From the NCBI GenBank assembly GCA_029202985.1, contig CP119316.1:1550001-1614000 (forward strand): a stretch of 64,000 nt of DNA, in the 5' to 3' direction. This stretch comes from Candidatus Andeanibacterium colombiense. GTDB taxonomy: Bacteria > Pseudomonadota > Alphaproteobacteria > Sphingomonadales > Sphingomonadaceae. Every line of letters starts with the position of its first letter. Position 1 is the stretch's first letter. Shown in pieces: positions 15,892-24,288 of the stretch. The notes beneath the pieces are model-generated. The model saw nothing but the letters and a program-made list of their open reading frames with translations. It was not told the DNA's origin and searched no databases. Position numbers and translations under genes: made by a program.

Positions 15892-17249
15892 CAGGCGGCC
15901 TCAACCTTCGGCGCGACGCGCACCGCGCCGGACATCAGCCGGGGCAGGAGGTAGTCGCGGGTTTCGGCAAGGGTGCGGTTTTCATCAACAGCAGCTCGAA
16001 TTCGATCGAACAGCGGCGACACTGTTGCATCGAAAGCGTCCATCGTGGAGCCTCCAGCATCCGCGAAATGCACACCGTCAAACGTCTGCCTTGTGATCGT
16101 CGAGAACACCGACCCGTGCGCCATGCCCTTGAGCACTTCAACAAGGTTCGCCGCAGCAAGGAACGTGAAAAATGGACGATCCCCCTCGGACGAGCGCAGA
16201 GCATAACAAGATTGATTGAATGTCATTTCCTGCGCAGCCAATGCGAGATTTCCGACTGTTCCACGGGCAGAGATGATGGTCGTGCCTGCGGGCACGAGCC
16301 TTGCGGAACTGCCCTCAAGTGCGGCTTGGGTGATCGACTTTTCAGTGTCGAACACAAACAGGTCTTTGCCAGCCGGGGTGTCGGTCACGGAGAACCAAGG
16401 GATCGGGCCGTTCCAATAGGAGGAGTTCGACGTTTTCGGTGTCCCGCCCCCGACGATGGCAACCAGTTTTGAAACAGGAACGCTTGCCCACCCTACCGGC
16501 AAGCCATCATTGCCGAAGGCGGCGGGGAAGAGGGCGGCGAGGTGGGCGGCGCAGGCGGGGTCTGTTGTCAGGCCGCCCATGATCGCTACCGGATCAACCT
16601 CGCCAGCCGCCTTGCGGCGCGTGGGGCCGAAATCGACAAACCAATCCCGAAAGATCGCTTGCGCCATCCCCTCCAGCGTCTCATTCATCCGCTTGTTAAA
16701 TTCGATTTTCTTTACGAGCGGATCGATAATTTCGACAATGCTGTCTTGCTGCGCCTTATCGTGAAGATAAATTGGCAACTTATGCTGCGCAGTTATACCA
16801 ATATATGCCCTAGTTGATCCATCACCGGCCCATGATTTCATGGTTGTCTGAAATTCATGCGAGTCAAAAACGTATTTGAGATATTCCGGTGACAGTTTGC
16901 TTCTGTCTTTCACGCGATAGTATGTGACTTGCGGGGTAAGCATCACAAATGGGAACGGATTTTCCTGTATGATCGCCGTTCTGCCAATTGTTGCCTTATG
17001 GGAAAGCAGCACATCGCCAATCTGTGCAAAGCCCTTTCTCAAGGAATTGGCCCGCTTCTCCGTGATGTGATTGCAGGTCCCGAAATCAACCCTTCCATCG
17101 ACAAGGTCAGTAGCCATGACAAATGGTATGCCAGTTGGCACATAGTCTGTTGATTTTGGGTGAATTGATCCGTGGTTTCCATCAATGGGCCGATAGATTA
17201 TTCCGGCATCGATCAAACCCTGCACGGTTGTCGCCACCGGATCACTCAT
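15891..17249 (-). CDS. hsdS: Type I restriction-modification specificity subunit HsdS
   Basis: DNA-recognition subunit, 452 aa. Two target-recognition domains are visible, the first containing GIPFVMATDLVDGRVDF and LLSHKATIGRTAII, the second GGGTPKTSNSSYWNGPIPWF. They are separated by the conserved helical spacer (QQDSIVEIIDPLVKKIEFNKRMNETL). It overlaps hsdM by 8 bases and the FRG gene by 1 base, so the three are one operon. The recognition sequence cannot be predicted by eye. With HsdM it should methylate DNA; no HsdR is encoded in the window. Confidence 0.88.
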   Translation of the reverse strand: MSDPVATTVQGLIDAGIIYRPIDGNHGSIHPKSTDYVPTGIPFVMATDLVDGRVDFGTCNHITEKRANSLRKGFAQIGDVLLSHKATIGRTAIIQENPFPFVMLTPQVTYYRVKDRSKLSPEYLKYVFDSHEFQTTMKSWAGDGSTRAYIGITAQHKLPIYLHDKAQQDSIVEIIDPLVKKIEFNKRMNETLEGMAQAIFRDWFVDFGPTRRKAAGEVDPVAIMGGLTTDPACAAHLAALFPAAFGNDGLPVGWASVPVSKLVAIVGGGTPKTSNSSYWNGPIPWFSVTDTPAGKDLFVFDTEKSITQAALEGSSARLVPAGTTIISARGTVGNLALAAQEMTFNQSCYALRSSEGDRPFFTFLAAANLVEVLKGMAHGSVFSTITRQTFDGVHFADAGGSTMDAFDATVSPLFDRIRAAVDENRTLAETRDYLLPRLMSGAVRVAPKVEAA

Positions 17250-18831
17250 TTGGACTTACCTGGCCAAGAGCGAGTTCAATGGCTTTGTCGAGCAGGCGGC
17301 CCTCAGCGAGGTTGGCGAACACTTGCGATCGCAGGTTCTCAAACTTTTCTGAGAAGGGAATTCCATCGTCCTCCAGCGCCACACCCTCGACATAGCGCCC
17401 CGGTGTGAGAATATGGCCGTGCTTGCGCACCTCCTCAAGCGTGGCTGATCGGCAAAAACCGGGGATGTCCTGATACTCGCCAAGCCCGGCTTCCGGCTTG
17501 GCCCGCCAGCGGTGATAGGTATCCGCAATCGTCGCGATGTCGCTTTCCGAAAACTCACGCCGGGTACGGTCCACCATATGCCCAAGGTTGCGGGCATCGA
17601 TGAACAGGAACTCGCCCTTGCGGTCGCGGTGGCCGTTCGCGCTCTTGTCGCGGGCGAGGAACCAGAGGCAGGCGGGAATCTGGGTGGAATAGAAAAGCTG
17701 GCCGGGCAGCGCGACCATGCAATCCACCACGCCGCCCTCAATCATCGCCCTGCGAATGTCGCCCTCGCCCGATTGCTGCGATGACATCGAGCCGTTGGCC
17801 AGCACCACGCCCGCCGTGCCGCGCGGGGCCAGGTGGTGGATGATATGCTGCAACCACGCGAAGTTGGCGTTCCCCGCTGGCGGCTGGCCGTATTTCCAGC
17901 GAACGTCGCTCTCAAGCTGCGGTTGCCACCAGTCCGAAATGTTGAACGGCGGGTTGGCCATCGCATAATCGAACTTGAGCGTAGGGAAGGCATCGTTGAG
18001 GAATGATCCGTCTGTATTCCACTTGATGTCTGCATCGATGCCGCGCACCGCGAGGTTCATCTTGCAGAGCTTCCATGTGGTAAGATTCCGTTCCTGCCCA
18101 TAGACGGCGATGTCGCTGCGGCGGCCCTGATGGTTCTCTATGAACCGTTCGGACTGCACGAACATGCCGCCGGAGCCGCAGGCAGGATCGTAAACCCGGC
18201 CATGATGCGGCTCCAGCATTTCCACGATGGTCTGCACGACGGATCGCGGCGTGAAGAACTCGCCTCCGCGCCGCCCTTCGGCCCCGGCAAACTGGCTGAT
18301 GAAATATTCATAGGCGCGGCCCAGCAGGTCTTTTGACTTGCTGGACGTGCCATGCATGCCCACTTTGGAAAATTCGTCGATCAATTCACCGAGCTTGGTC
18401 TTGTCGAGTTGCGGTTGTGCAAACACCTTTGGCAACACGTCCTTGAGCACAGCAGGGTTGGCGCGCTCAATAGCATCCATCGCGTTGTCGATCAGGTTGC
18501 CGATGTCGCCTACCCGCTCCTTGCCGGTATTCACATCGGTGAAATTGATCTGCGGGCGCTTGGCGTTGGCCTGCAAATGTGCCCACCGTGCTTCGGGTGG
18601 CACCCAGAACACATTGGCGGCGAGATATTCTTCGGCATCTTCGGGATCGGCGAATTCTTCTTCTGCCAATTTTGCGCGGTGCGCCTCGAACGCCTCGGAA
18701 ATATACTTGAGGAAAATCAGGCCAAGGGCGACGTGCTTGTATTCCGATGGCTCGATATTTCCACGCAGCTTGTCCGCTGCCTTGAAGAGATCGGCCTCGA
18801 AGCCAAGATCACTGCCCACTTGGCTAGCCAT
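17242..18831 (-). CDS. hsdM: Type I restriction-modification DNA methyltransferase HsdM
   Basis: Adenine-N6 methyltransferase subunit, 529 aa, near the family norm. The N-terminal HsdM helical domain (LFKAADKLRGNIEPSEYKHV) precedes the S-adenosylmethionine motif DPACGSGGMF and the catalytic NPPF motif. First gene of the hsdM-hsdS-FRG operon; transcription runs away from the tRNA. About 465 bp of non-coding sequence separate it from the right attachment repeat. All key motifs appear intact, so methylation activity is likely even without a restriction subunit. Confidence 0.9.
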   Translation of the reverse strand: MASQVGSDLGFEADLFKAADKLRGNIEPSEYKHVALGLIFLKYISEAFEAHRAKLAEEEFADPEDAEEYLAANVFWVPPEARWAHLQANAKRPQINFTDVNTGKERVGDIGNLIDNAMDAIERANPAVLKDVLPKVFAQPQLDKTKLGELIDEFSKVGMHGTSSKSKDLLGRAYEYFISQFAGAEGRRGGEFFTPRSVVQTIVEMLEPHHGRVYDPACGSGGMFVQSERFIENHQGRRSDIAVYGQERNLTTWKLCKMNLAVRGIDADIKWNTDGSFLNDAFPTLKFDYAMANPPFNISDWWQPQLESDVRWKYGQPPAGNANFAWLQHIIHHLAPRGTAGVVLANGSMSSQQSGEGDIRRAMIEGGVVDCMVALPGQLFYSTQIPACLWFLARDKSANGHRDRKGEFLFIDARNLGHMVDRTRREFSESDIATIADTYHRWRAKPEAGLGEYQDIPGFCRSATLEEVRKHGHILTPGRYVEGVALEDDGIPFSEKFENLRSQVFANLAEGRLLDKAIELALGQVSPNE

Positions 18832-19296
18832 TTACCTTCGTCCCCCACTTAAGCTCCAACTCAGCTCGGATAGTTCGTCTGCCTAGGTTTGCCAAACTCT
18901 CACCGTGCGCGAACCGCATCAAGTAGAGAGTGTTGCTAAGGAATTTCCGACCGAGCAGCCGCTAGCCCGATCTCAAAGGCGAAAGTTCACGCCAGACAAG
19001 GTGGCGTGAAGTCGCTTTTCGAACCAAACACCACCCAAACTGGACCCATACGCGCGCACCAGCCCGATGCCTTTTGAAAAGGCAGAAATCAACACTCTGC
19101 CCAAAGACACTTCCGCCTTGTTTGGGTGGATTGCCCCGTCAAGGCACATTCAACTGCTTGATTTCAAACACTAAGGCGAACGCCCTTTGGACCACCCACG
19201 AAAACCCACTTGGTTTACGCGCTCAAACTTGGGCAAAATCAGGCATCCAGCGAAAGCCCTTTCGCCGCTAAGCCGTAGATTTCCTAGGGAAAGGCA
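18832..19296. other. 465-bp gene-free right end of island with inverted and heptamer repeats
   Basis: No gene was found. A perfect 10-bp inverted pair lies at 19031-19040 (CCACCCAAAC) and 19120-19129. The heptamer (A/G)CCCAA(A/G), also seen at the left end, occurs at 19033-19039 and 19099-19105 and, in inverse orientation, at 19121-19127 and 19228-19234. The promoter of the hsdM operon must also lie here. The repeats may be integrase or excisionase binding sites. Confidence 0.45.
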
Positions 19297-19372
19297 TGGT
19301 GCCGCTTACAGGATTCGAACCTGTGACCCCATCATTACGAATGATGTGCTCTACCAACTGAGCTAAAGCGGC
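19297..19372 (-). tRNA. tRNA-Thr (anticodon CGU), with encoded CCA
   Basis: A full cloverleaf of 73 nt plus CCA: acceptor GCCGCTT pairing with AAGCGGC, D stem GCTC/GAGC, anticodon stem CATCA/TGATG with loop TTCGTAA, T stem ACAGG/CCTGT. Its 3' 45 bases are duplicated at 5066-5110 and form the island attachment site. After integration the tRNA stays intact because the element supplied this 3' end. Confidence 0.95.
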
Positions 19373-19414
19373 ACTGCCCGCGCCCCTTAGAGGCCTTGGC
19401 CCGTGGCTGCAAGG

Positions 19415-20077
19415 TCAGACCGAACTGGCGACGACGTTGACCGTCAGTGCGAGGATTCCGAGATTGAAGACGAAGGCGACAAAGCCGTGCACCGTGGCAA
19501 CGCGGCGCATGCGCGGGCCGGTGATGGCGATGTCAGCGGTCTGGCAAGTCATGCCGAGAACGAAGGAGAAGTTCACGAAATCGGCGAACAGCGGCTCCTT
19601 GGTGCCGGGAACGTCGAGCCCGCCGTGGTCGCCCTTGCGCCCCGCGCCGGTGTTGCTGCGATAATAGAGCCGCGTATAGTGGAACGCGAAGACGAGGTTC
19701 GAAAACGTCCATGCGATCAGCAGCGTGCCGACCAGCAGTGCGATTTCGAACACGCCGAGCGCGTCCTTGTCTTTCAGCAGCAGCGCCACCGCGACCAGCA
19801 TCACCATCACGATCCCGACGGTGAGCAGCAGCAGCGCGACCTGCCCGCCGTCGTCGCGTTCGGATTGCATCCGCATTTCGTCGGGACTGCTGTCGCGCCA
19901 TAAGGGGATCACCGACAGGATGAACACCAGCGCGGCGATATCGAAGGCGGCGGCGATCGCTTCGGCCGGGCGCAGCGTGGCCGCGCAGGGCCAGCCGGCG
20001 GCGAGCAGCACGATCAGGAACAGCAGATAACGGCCGTGCTTGATCCGCGCGGGCCAGGGAAGGTCTGCCTTGGGCAT
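19415..20077 (-). CDS. DUF1345 family membrane protein
   Basis: A 220-aa inner-membrane protein with about five to six hydrophobic segments (YLLFLIVLLAAGWPC, AFDIAALVFILSVIPL, ALLLLTVGIVMVMLVAVALLL, GFVAFVFNLGILALTVNVVA). The motif FAFHYTRLYY and the FADFVNFSFVLGMTCQTAD block identify DUF1345. It lies between tRNA-Thr and tRNA-Cys on the same strand as both. Function is unknown. Confidence 0.85.
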   Translation of the reverse strand: MPKADLPWPARIKHGRYLLFLIVLLAAGWPCAATLRPAEAIAAAFDIAALVFILSVIPLWRDSSPDEMRMQSERDDGGQVALLLLTVGIVMVMLVAVALLLKDKDALGVFEIALLVGTLLIAWTFSNLVFAFHYTRLYYRSNTGAGRKGDHGGLDVPGTKEPLFADFVNFSFVLGMTCQTADIAITGPRMRRVATVHGFVAFVFNLGILALTVNVVASSV

Positions 20078-20098
20078 CGCTGTCTCCCCGGTAGCGGA

Positions 20099-20172
20099 TG
20101 GAGGCCCGAGCCGGAATCGAACCGGCGTGCGAGGATTTGCAGTCCTCTACGTAACCACTCCGCCATCGGGCC
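20099..20172 (-). tRNA. tRNA-Cys (anticodon GCA), with encoded CCA
   Basis: 71 nt plus CCA. Acceptor GGCCCGA pairs with TCGGGCC, the anticodon stem GAGGA.../...TCCTC holds anticodon GCA (complement TGC at 20138-20140), and the T arm is GCCGG/CCGGC around TTCGATT. Confidence 0.95.
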
Positions 20173-20285
20173 ACCGGTCGCGGGAGAAGGGCCACTAGCC
20201 GAGGGCCGCCGGAGGCGCAAGGCATTGCCGCTTGTGCTGCGCGCAACAGCGCGTAAAGCGCGGCGCGAGCTGGCAGGAGCATTGC

Positions 20286-21356
20286 GTGGCGCAGAAATAC
20301 CGGTCCATCCAGGTCGGGCGGGCGTTCGCCGCGCTGATCGTGGTGCTGGTCCATTCCTTCGATGTCAGCCGGCATTTCGGGCCGCACGGGCTCGATTTCC
20401 CGCGCTCGCTGTCGCCGGGCTATGCCGGGGTCGACCTGTTCTTCGTGATCAGCGGCTTCATCATCTGCCTGGTGACCGACCGCCCCAATGTGAAACCCGG
20501 CCCATTCCTGTGGCGGCGGGCGATCCGGATCCTGCCGCTCTACTGGCTGTTCACCCTGCTGTGGTTCTGGCTGTCCGGCGCGATCGGCCATTCCACCGGG
20601 CCGCGCGGCCTGATGGATTCGCTGCTGCTGGCGCCGCTGCCGACCGGGCCGGTGCTGGTGGTCGGCTGGACGCTGGAGCAGGAGTTCCTGTTCTATTTTA
20701 TCGTCGCCGCGCTGCTCACCTTCCGCCGGCTCGCGTGGCTGCCGTGGGTGATGGCGGCGATCAGTCTCGCGGCGGCCGTCTGGCATGTCGCGCTGCCCGG
20801 CGTGTGGGACTACCGGATCCTGTGCCTCTACCATGTGCAGTTCTTCTTCGGCGTGCTGCTCTACAAATACCGCGAGCGGATCGTCGGGCTCTCGCCCGCG
20901 CTGCTGATCGGCGGCGGAGCGCTGGCGTTCCTCGCCGCGGGCTATGCCGCCGATCACATCTATGCCGGAGTTCCGGTCGCGACCAAGCCCGAGGGCTGGT
21001 CCGGCCTGTTCCGGGTGACCTCCTTCGGCCTGTCCTCGGCGATGCTGCTCGGCGGGCTGCTCGCGCTCGAACGGCAGGCCCCGGCGTGGTTCGGAAGCCG
21101 CGCGGCGCGGTTCGCGGTGCGGCTCGGCGATGCGTCCTACGTGCTCTATCTCGGCCATCTGATCCTGTTCGGGATCGTCGGCAGTCTGATCGCGGCGGCG
21201 GGAATTGCGCACGGCTGGGCGATCCCGGTCCACGCCGCGACGATCCTCGCGACCATCGGCTTCGCGCTCGCGTTCCACCACTCGGTCGAACAGCCGTTCC
21301 TCGATTGGGCCCACCGCCGCCGCGCACGGCTTGCGCCCGGAGCGGCACAAGGTTAG
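20286..21356 (+). CDS. Acyltransferase family 3 membrane protein
   Basis: A 356-aa integral membrane O-acyltransferase with about ten membrane segments. Family motifs are IQVGRAFAALIVVLVHSF with the conserved histidine near residue 21, GYAGVDLFFVISGFII, and the RRAIRILPLYWLF arginine motif. The GTG start was chosen because AGGAG lies 7 bases upstream; the longer frame begins in non-coding sequence near tRNA-Cys. Such enzymes add acyl groups to surface polysaccharides or lipids; the acceptor is unknown. Confidence 0.85.
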   Translation: MAQKYRSIQVGRAFAALIVVLVHSFDVSRHFGPHGLDFPRSLSPGYAGVDLFFVISGFIICLVTDRPNVKPGPFLWRRAIRILPLYWLFTLLWFWLSGAIGHSTGPRGLMDSLLLAPLPTGPVLVVGWTLEQEFLFYFIVAALLTFRRLAWLPWVMAAISLAAAVWHVALPGVWDYRILCLYHVQFFFGVLLYKYRERIVGLSPALLIGGGALAFLAAGYAADHIYAGVPVATKPEGWSGLFRVTSFGLSSAMLLGGLLALERQAPAWFGSRAARFAVRLGDASYVLYLGHLILFGIVGSLIAAAGIAHGWAIPVHAATILATIGFALAFHHSVEQPFLDWAHRRRARLAPGAAQG

Positions 21357-21387
21357 CACGCTCAGCAATTCGAGAGGGTTGCCGAGC

Positions 21388-22866
21388 ATGGCCGACGAAA
21401 AGCCGAAACTACACCGCGTGGAAGGGCACAGCGAGGAGCGCTTCCTCGGCTCCGACGTGTTCGAATCGAACCGCCACACCCTCCCGCCGCGCAACGGCGC
21501 GGGGACGGTGCTGGAGGAAGCGCGCGCGGTCGACATCTACCATAGCTGCGACGTCGCGGTGATCGGCGGCGGACCGGCCGGCTGCGCCGCGGCCTGGGCC
21601 GCCGCCAAGGCCGGCGCAAGGGTCACGCTGATCGAGCGTTACAATTGCCTCGGCGGGCTTTCGACCGGGGGCCTCGTCATGTGGATCGACCGCATGACCG
21701 ACTGGCAGGGCAACCACGTGATCCAGGGCTTCGCGAAGGCGTTCATCGAGCGCATGCCGCCCGAGGCGGTCGCCGGGCCGCTCAGGGAGGACTGGGGCTC
21801 TACCGATCCGCTCAAGGTCGGTTACTGGGGCCAGCGCACCACCGCGTTCCACGGCATCGTCCAATGGGCGCCGACGCTCGACCCCGAGCGGATGAAGCTC
21901 AACAACCAGGAGATGCTGCTCGAGGCCGGGGTGCGGATCGTGTTCCACGCCTGGGCCGCGCGGCCGATCGTGGAAGACGGCAGCGCCAGGGGCGTGATCT
22001 TCGAAAGCAAGGCGGGCCGCCAGGCGGTGATGGCCAAGGTGGTGGTCGACACCACCGGCGACGGAGACATGTTCGCCCGCGCCGGGGCGGAATTCGACAC
22101 CGATATCGAGGAAGGCGACGTCCATCATTCGATGAACACCGGCTGGGTGATCGGCGGGGTCAACATGGACCGCTGGATCAACTGGAAGGTGATGTATCCC
22201 GACCAGCTGCGCGAGTTCATGGCGAAAGGCCGCGAGGAACTCGGCTTCTTCCAGACACCCTACGTCAGCTGGCGGCCCGACATCGCTTTGTTCCTCGGCC
22301 CGCGCCAGTCGGGCCTCTCGGCGCTCGACGTCGACGACATGACCGAGGTCGAGATCCGCAGCCACCGGCTGATGGAGGGTCACTGCCAGTTCTTCCGCCG
22401 CCACGCGCCGGGGTTCGAGCAGGCCTATTCGCTCCAGAGCGCGAGCCAGCTCGGTGTGCGCCACACGCGCCGCCTCGGCGGGGTCGGCCGGATCGAACGC
22501 GCGAATTGGAGCAACGGCACTCCGGCGGCGGACGAAGTGGGCATCAGCCCCTCGATCAGCCCGAAGTTCCCGGTGGTCTCGGTGCCCTATGGCGCGCTGG
22601 TCCCCCGCGGGCTCGACGGTATGCTCGCGGCCGGGCGGCACGTGAGCTGCGATGCCAACAGCCACGGCTTCATGCGCGAGATCCCGCAATGCTGGCTGAC
22701 CGGCCACGCGGCCGGCGTCGGCGCGGCGGTGGCGGCCAATCGCGGCGTGCAGCCGCGCGAAGTCGACGTAGCCGAGGTCCGGGCGATCCTGCGAGCGCAG
22801 GGCGCGCATCTGAGCGATGACGCGGCGGTGGCCGCTGTGAGGGCCGAGGCAGTCCCGGCGGAGTAA
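21388..22866 (+). CDS. FAD-dependent oxidoreductase (FAD_oxidored family)
   Basis: A 492-aa flavoprotein. After a 50-residue leader comes the dinucleotide-binding motif CDVAVIGGGPAGCAAAWAAAKAG, then RYNCLGGLSTGGLVM, characteristic of the PF12831-type FAD oxidoreductases. The C-terminal FAD-contact region is PKFPVVSVPYGALVPRGLDGMLAAGRHVSCD. GAGAGGG precedes the ATG. It lies 31 bp after the acyltransferase on the same strand, so co-transcription is possible. The substrate is unknown. Confidence 0.85.
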   Translation: MADEKPKLHRVEGHSEERFLGSDVFESNRHTLPPRNGAGTVLEEARAVDIYHSCDVAVIGGGPAGCAAAWAAAKAGARVTLIERYNCLGGLSTGGLVMWIDRMTDWQGNHVIQGFAKAFIERMPPEAVAGPLREDWGSTDPLKVGYWGQRTTAFHGIVQWAPTLDPERMKLNNQEMLLEAGVRIVFHAWAARPIVEDGSARGVIFESKAGRQAVMAKVVVDTTGDGDMFARAGAEFDTDIEEGDVHHSMNTGWVIGGVNMDRWINWKVMYPDQLREFMAKGREELGFFQTPYVSWRPDIALFLGPRQSGLSALDVDDMTEVEIRSHRLMEGHCQFFRRHAPGFEQAYSLQSASQLGVRHTRRLGGVGRIERANWSNGTPAADEVGISPSISPKFPVVSVPYGALVPRGLDGMLAAGRHVSCDANSHGFMREIPQCWLTGHAAGVGAAVAANRGVQPREVDVAEVRAILRAQGAHLSDDAAVAAVRAEAVPAE

Positions 22867-23125
22867 GAACGGGTCCGCGAACTTCTCGAACTTCACTCAT
22901 ATCGACGATGGGAAGTTTTTTGGACAAAATTCCGCACGCCCGCGGAAAGGCGGGCTGGAAGGCGGGTTTCACGGTATCAAAGAGCCGCGGGGACCCTGCG
23001 CCATCTTTGGCCGTGTAGGAAAGTGAATTCGGTGCGGGAATGAGCGCTCGAGGCCCTTCGCGGAAGGTTCGGAAAACCCCAGCAACCTCGGCTCCGGCAC
23101 CCCCCCGACGCCTCCCTCGCTAGCC

Positions 23126-23644
23126 CTATTCGCTGGCGGACAGATCGATCTTGCTAGGCTCGGCCACCGGCAGCGCGTCGTCTTCCTTCAGTTCGGCCCT
23201 GAGTTCGGCTTCGCGCGCCAGCATGCGTTCCAGCATGGCTTCGAGGTCGAGCTCGCTCTCGCGCGCCTGGTCGAATATCCCGCCGCGCTCTTCTTCCTCG
23301 TCCTGATGGTGGACCATCTGTTCGCCCAGCACCTGCAGCTTCGCGACGATCGCATCCTTGGTGTTGCCCGCATCGAGGATGTCGTTGACGAGGATCTTAG
23401 CCGTATCGTGCTCGACAATTCCCTCGTCGAGCTTGTCCTTCTTGCCGCCAGCCTGGCGCAGCGCGGGGTAGAACAGCTCTTCTTCCAGCGTCATGTGGAT
23501 CTTGAGCATGTTGCACATGCGGATCCCCAGCCGGCGCGCTTCCGCCGGAGCGGCCTTGCCGATGCGATCGACCAGTTCCTCGACCGCATCGTGATCGGCC
23601 TTGAGCTTGTCGACGGCGTCCTCGGGCTTGCTTGAAAACAGCAT
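23126..23644 (-). CDS. Hemerythrin-like (HHE) domain protein
   Basis: A 172-aa helical protein with the HHE cation-binding ligand pattern: LKADHDAVEELVDRI, HMTLEEELFYPAL, DEGIVEHDTAKILV and HHQDEEEERGGIF. It should bind a di-iron centre and may sense or scavenge oxygen or oxidants. Adjacent ATGs at 23647 and 23644 exist; spacing from AGAGG favours 23644. A charged helical tail rich in Glu/Arg follows. Upstream sequence contains GGAAC-like elements, but no complete EcfG promoter spacing was found. Confidence 0.85.
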   Translation of the reverse strand: MLFSSKPEDAVDKLKADHDAVEELVDRIGKAAPAEARRLGIRMCNMLKIHMTLEEELFYPALRQAGGKKDKLDEGIVEHDTAKILVNDILDAGNTKDAIVAKLQVLGEQMVHHQDEEEERGGIFDQARESELDLEAMLERMLAREAELRAELKEDDALPVAEPSKIDLSASE

Positions 23645-23804
23645 CATGCACCTCTTCGCTGGCGGATTACGCACCATCAATCGCGGCGGAGGGACAATGT
23701 TCCGGGGAAACCGTTTTGAAGTGCGCGAGCCAGGCATTTCGGGAGCACCTGATTCCGCCCGATCGGACCAACCGCATTCGGCTCATTGCGGATATGGCCG
23801 GGAC

Positions 23805-24149
23805 TCAGTCGCCCAGGTCATAAACCGCAGAGGCGAGGACCTGAACCCGATCCAGCCGTTCGCCGGCTTCCTTCGCACGGCTGATTATGATCTGAAACTT
23901 TGGATCTTCTCTACTTTGGAAGACCGTAGAGGCCATGTCTCCGCGAGGCCGATCCTTTATTTTGTCCCAATGGCTTCCGAAATCATCGCTAGCTAGAACC
24001 GCTTCGATTGTCGGCTGGAGGTCAACTCCTCCTCCGCCGGTGATATGGCAAAATGGTAGTTGGTCCGAGACAACTTCGCAAACAACGAGTGCTGCGGTTG
24101 AGCCGAACTCTTTCCCGGCGAGGCCCCCAAGAGCCGCCCCGACCGCCAA
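23805..24149 (-). CDS. Hypothetical protein, uncertain start
   Basis: An open frame of about 114 residues (TTG start at 24149) with a glycine/alanine-rich beginning (AVGAALGGLAGKEFG) and a polar C-terminal part (FQIIISRAKEAGERLDRVQ). The frame stays open upstream into a GGGGAG stretch, so translation may start earlier from an unusual codon. Its base composition is lower in GC than flanking genes. I do not recognise a family. It could be a small accessory gene or a chance frame. Confidence 0.35.
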   Translation of the reverse strand: MAVGAALGGLAGKEFGSTAALVVCEVVSDQLPFCHITGGGGVDLQPTIEAVLASDDFGSHWDKIKDRPRGDMASTVFQSREDPKFQIIISRAKEAGERLDRVQVLASAVYDLGD

Positions 24150-24288
24150 GATCCACCGCCCGTTACAATCAATTACAAAATTCTCCCCCCACTCACCCCA
24201 TTAGCCGATTGGCAAATCGGCATCCCCGTTGCACGATGCCCGAAAATAGACTGCGGGGCGGATAGTCCCGGGTGAGGGGATCAAGATC

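Larger units (their letters stand above)
5066..19341. mobile_element. Genomic (defence) island integrated in tRNA-Thr
   Basis: About 14.3 kb bounded by two direct copies of a 45-bp tRNA-Thr 3' end (5066-5110 and 19297-19341), differing at two positions. The right copy is part of the intact tRNA; the left copy is a displaced fragment. Contents are accessory: RES/Xre toxin-antitoxin, ubiquitin-like cassette, Xre/ImmA, nuclease-like and caspase-like proteins, FRG protein and HsdM/HsdS. The only recombinase is a truncated integrase at 14421-14711, so the island has probably lost self-mobility. Short repeats resembling integrase arm sites lie inside both ends. Boundaries are seen directly; the defence role is inferred from the gene families. 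Confidence 0.85.
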
